In this document: one piece after another, positions 41,519-42,999 of the stretch
Numbering within the stretch: the first letter of the stretch is position 1
Layout: each line of letters starts with the position of its first letter
From: CAKUFA01 sp963646285
GTDB lineage: Bacteria; Bacillota; Clostridia; Christensenellales; Aristaeellaceae
NCBI GenBank assembly: GCA_963646285.1
Contig: CAVIWF010000016.1
Location: 1 to 42,999, forward strand
DNA: 42,999 nucleotides
Direction: 5' to 3'
Position numbers and translations under genes: made by a program
Notes under the pieces: generated by a model
Databases searched by the model: none
What the model was told of the DNA's origin: nothing
The model's input: only the letters and a program-made list of their open reading frames with translations

Positions 41519-42889
41519 TTACACCAGTACTTTACTTTCCCAACGGTTGCCCTTCATGCGAATCAAGAAAAGGGTAGAGCGGAAAACCCAGTCAATGATC
41601 ATGGCCAGCCATACGCCAACCACGCCCATGGCGAAGTTTTGCGCAAGAATGTAGCCAAAGAATACCCGGAAAGCTGCCATGGAGAAAATGGAGATAGCCA
41701 TGGTGAAGGTGGCGTCGCCGGCTGCCCGCAGTGCGTTGGGAAGAACAAAGGCCATCGGCCAAATGAAAATACTGCCCAGACCGTGAATGGCAATCAGTTT
41801 CTTCGCCATTTCTGCCGTTTCCGGAGAAAGGTTAAAGGGAATCACCAGCAGATCCATGCTCAGCAGAATGACCACATTCAGTACTGCCATAGAGGCATAG
41901 GCCAGCATCATCATTCGCTTCACATATATCCGAGCTTGCTTGAATTCACGAGCGCCCACGCATTGCCCAACGACTGTTATCATGCCTAGGCCAATGGCAT
42001 TGCCCGGCAGCACTTCCAAGGATGCCATGGTATTGCCAACAGCATTGGCAGCGATGGACACCGTGCCGAAAGTGCTTACCAGACCAAGCAGAATCAGTTT
42101 GCCAAGCTGAAAAATACTTCCTTCCAACCCGTTGGGAACGCCTACGTAAAGGATCTTCTTGACCAGGTGGCTGTGCCATTCAAGCTGATGCAGCTTGGGG
42201 TAGGGGATGGTGCAGTGGGGATTTTGCAGGGCAATCTGCATAACGATTGCACCCAGAATACGGCTGACCAGAGTTGCAATGGCAGCACCGGCAACGCCCA
42301 TGTTCATCACGTAAATCAGCAGGGAATTGCCGATGACGTTGACCACATTCATGACCAGAGAGGTTTCCAGGGAAATTTTTGCATTGCCCATGGAGCGAAG
42401 CAGTGCAGCCGATGCGTTATACATGGCAAGGAAAGGGTAACTGACGGCAGACCAGAACAGGTAGGTTCTAGCACTTTCCATCACGTCCGCCTCGATGGTG
42501 CCGTAAATGGCATCCAGCATGGAGACACGGAAAATCAGGCAAAGGGTCATGATGGCTGTGCTGGCAATCAATATAACATAAAAGAGCATTTTTGCCGATC
42601 GTCCGGCCTCTTCCGGGTCTTTTTTCCCTAAATACTGGGAAGCCACCACGGCGCCGCCTGTTGCCAAAGCAGCAAACACGTTGCTCAGCAGCAGGTTAAT
42701 GGTATCCACCAGGGACACGCCGGAAACGGCAGCTTCACCACATCCAGCCACCATCACGGTATCCATCATGCCGATCAGTACCGTCAACGCCTGCTCTAGC
42801 AAAAGGGGAACCAGCAGCCGCTTCATCTCCGCACGGGAAAACATCATTGGCTTTTCTTCGGCTGTGCTTGCCACCTGTTCATTGTCCAT
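41519..42889 (-). CDS. MATE-family exporter, second copy
   Basis: This 456-residue protein has twelve hydrophobic helices and MATE pattern LLVPLLLEQALTVLIGMMDTVMVAGCGEAAVSGV near the N-terminus, with ATGGAVVASQYLG in helix 2. It is clearly a different subgroup from the copy at 9328. ATG 42889 follows AAGGAG by about 10 bases; the longer frame from 42952 would begin inside the promoter region. Substrate unknown. It lies upstream of phoH, probably on the same transcript. Confidence 0.87.
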   Translation of the reverse strand: MDNEQVASTAEEKPMMFSRAEMKRLLVPLLLEQALTVLIGMMDTVMVAGCGEAAVSGVSLVDTINLLLSNVFAALATGGAVVASQYLGKKDPEEAGRSAKMLFYVILIASTAIMTLCLIFRVSMLDAIYGTIEADVMESARTYLFWSAVSYPFLAMYNASAALLRSMGNAKISLETSLVMNVVNVIGNSLLIYVMNMGVAGAAIATLVSRILGAIVMQIALQNPHCTIPYPKLHQLEWHSHLVKKILYVGVPNGLEGSIFQLGKLILLGLVSTFGTVSIAANAVGNTMASLEVLPGNAIGLGMITVVGQCVGAREFKQARIYVKRMMMLAYASMAVLNVVILLSMDLLVIPFNLSPETAEMAKKLIAIHGLGSIFIWPMAFVLPNALRAAGDATFTMAISIFSMAAFRVFFGYILAQNFAMGVVGVWLAMIIDWVFRSTLFLIRMKGNRWESKVLV

Positions 42890-42927
42890 GGCGACACCGC
42901 TCCTTCCTTCATAAACACCGAAAAGAC

Positions 42928-42962
42928 GTGATAACGGTATCACATCATGCATGAATTGTCAA
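42928..42962 (-). promoter_or_regulatory. Promoter with overlapping 16-bp operator dyad, second MATE gene
   Basis: On the minus strand TTGACA (42962-42957) is followed at 17 bases by a weak -10 (TACCGT, 42939-42934). The -10 lies in an inverted repeat, GTGATA / TATCAC at 42928-42943 with a 4-base centre, a likely repressor site. Confidence 0.5.
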
Positions 42963-42968
42963 CTAAAA

Positions 42969-42982
42969 TGAAAACGCTTTCA
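42969..42982 (-). promoter_or_regulatory. Perfect cre-like operator upstream of the second MATE gene
   Basis: TGAAAACGCTTTCA fits all 14 positions of the consensus TGWAANCGNTNWCA. It lies 6 bases upstream of the -35 box of the MATE gene; the partner gene to its right is outside the window, so it could serve that gene instead. Confidence 0.65.
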
Positions 42983-42999
42983 CAGATTGGCAAAACATT

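Noticed and set aside
1..42999. CRISPR arrays, tRNA or rRNA genes, transposases, prophage genes
   Set aside because: No regularly spaced repeats, no tRNA cloverleaf-like segments in the gaps, and no recombinase, transposase or phage structural motifs were seen.

Overview
The window looks like chromosomal DNA of an anaerobic Firmicute of class Clostridia, probably a gut or plant-fibre-associated species. The grounds are an Rnf-type ferredoxin:NAD oxidoreductase operon, a two-gene (split) transketolase, formate-tetrahydrofolate ligase, the Firmicutes-type block dxs-tlyA-argR-recN, strong AGGAGG-type ribosome binding sites with frequent GTG/TTG starts, and sigma-A-like promoters. No rRNA, tRNA, CRISPR array, insertion sequence or prophage was seen. 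The species cannot be named from the sequence.

Region 1 (1-14435) is a pectin / rhamnogalacturonan utilisation locus. It holds a pectin methylesterase cut by the left edge, a membrane-anchored AraC regulator resembling YesS, a three-gene LplABC-type ABC importer, a rhamnogalacturonan acetylesterase, a GH43 glycosidase, a MATE exporter on the opposite strand, then GH105 unsaturated rhamnogalacturonyl hydrolase, GH28 polygalacturonase and a TIM-barrel isomerase-like protein. None of the hydrolases has a signal peptide; only the binding protein does. The simplest reading is import of methylated and acetylated pectic oligosaccharides followed by complete cytoplasmic dismantling.

Region 2 (14436-24690) begins with an unusual gene-free stretch: a 71-bp inverted-repeat element, a G/T-rich repeat with one A in 74 bases, and a perfect-consensus promoter. 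It continues with a same-strand gene run: GNAT acetyltransferase, alpha/beta hydrolase, a membrane-tethered MurF-like Mur ligase, D-Ala-D-Ala ligase, a Tyr-rich-tailed DUF4870-like membrane protein, dxs, tlyA, then argR (with its own promoter and tandem ARG-box-like half sites) and recN.

Region 3 (24691-29465) is an rnfC-D-E-A-B operon. The rnfG gene normally found between rnfD and rnfE is absent, since rnfD and rnfE overlap. RnfB carries seven candidate [4Fe-4S] motifs.

Region 4 (29466-42999) holds housekeeping and small metabolic units: a DUF951 protein plus signal peptidase I; split transketolase; a BaiN/HI0933 flavoprotein with the RNA-binding protein Tex; an operon of serine hydrolase, GNAT, a His/Cys-rich metal-binding protein and fhs; yajC; and, on the minus strand, a second MATE exporter followed by PhoH. 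The second MATE gene has a perfect cre-like operator upstream.
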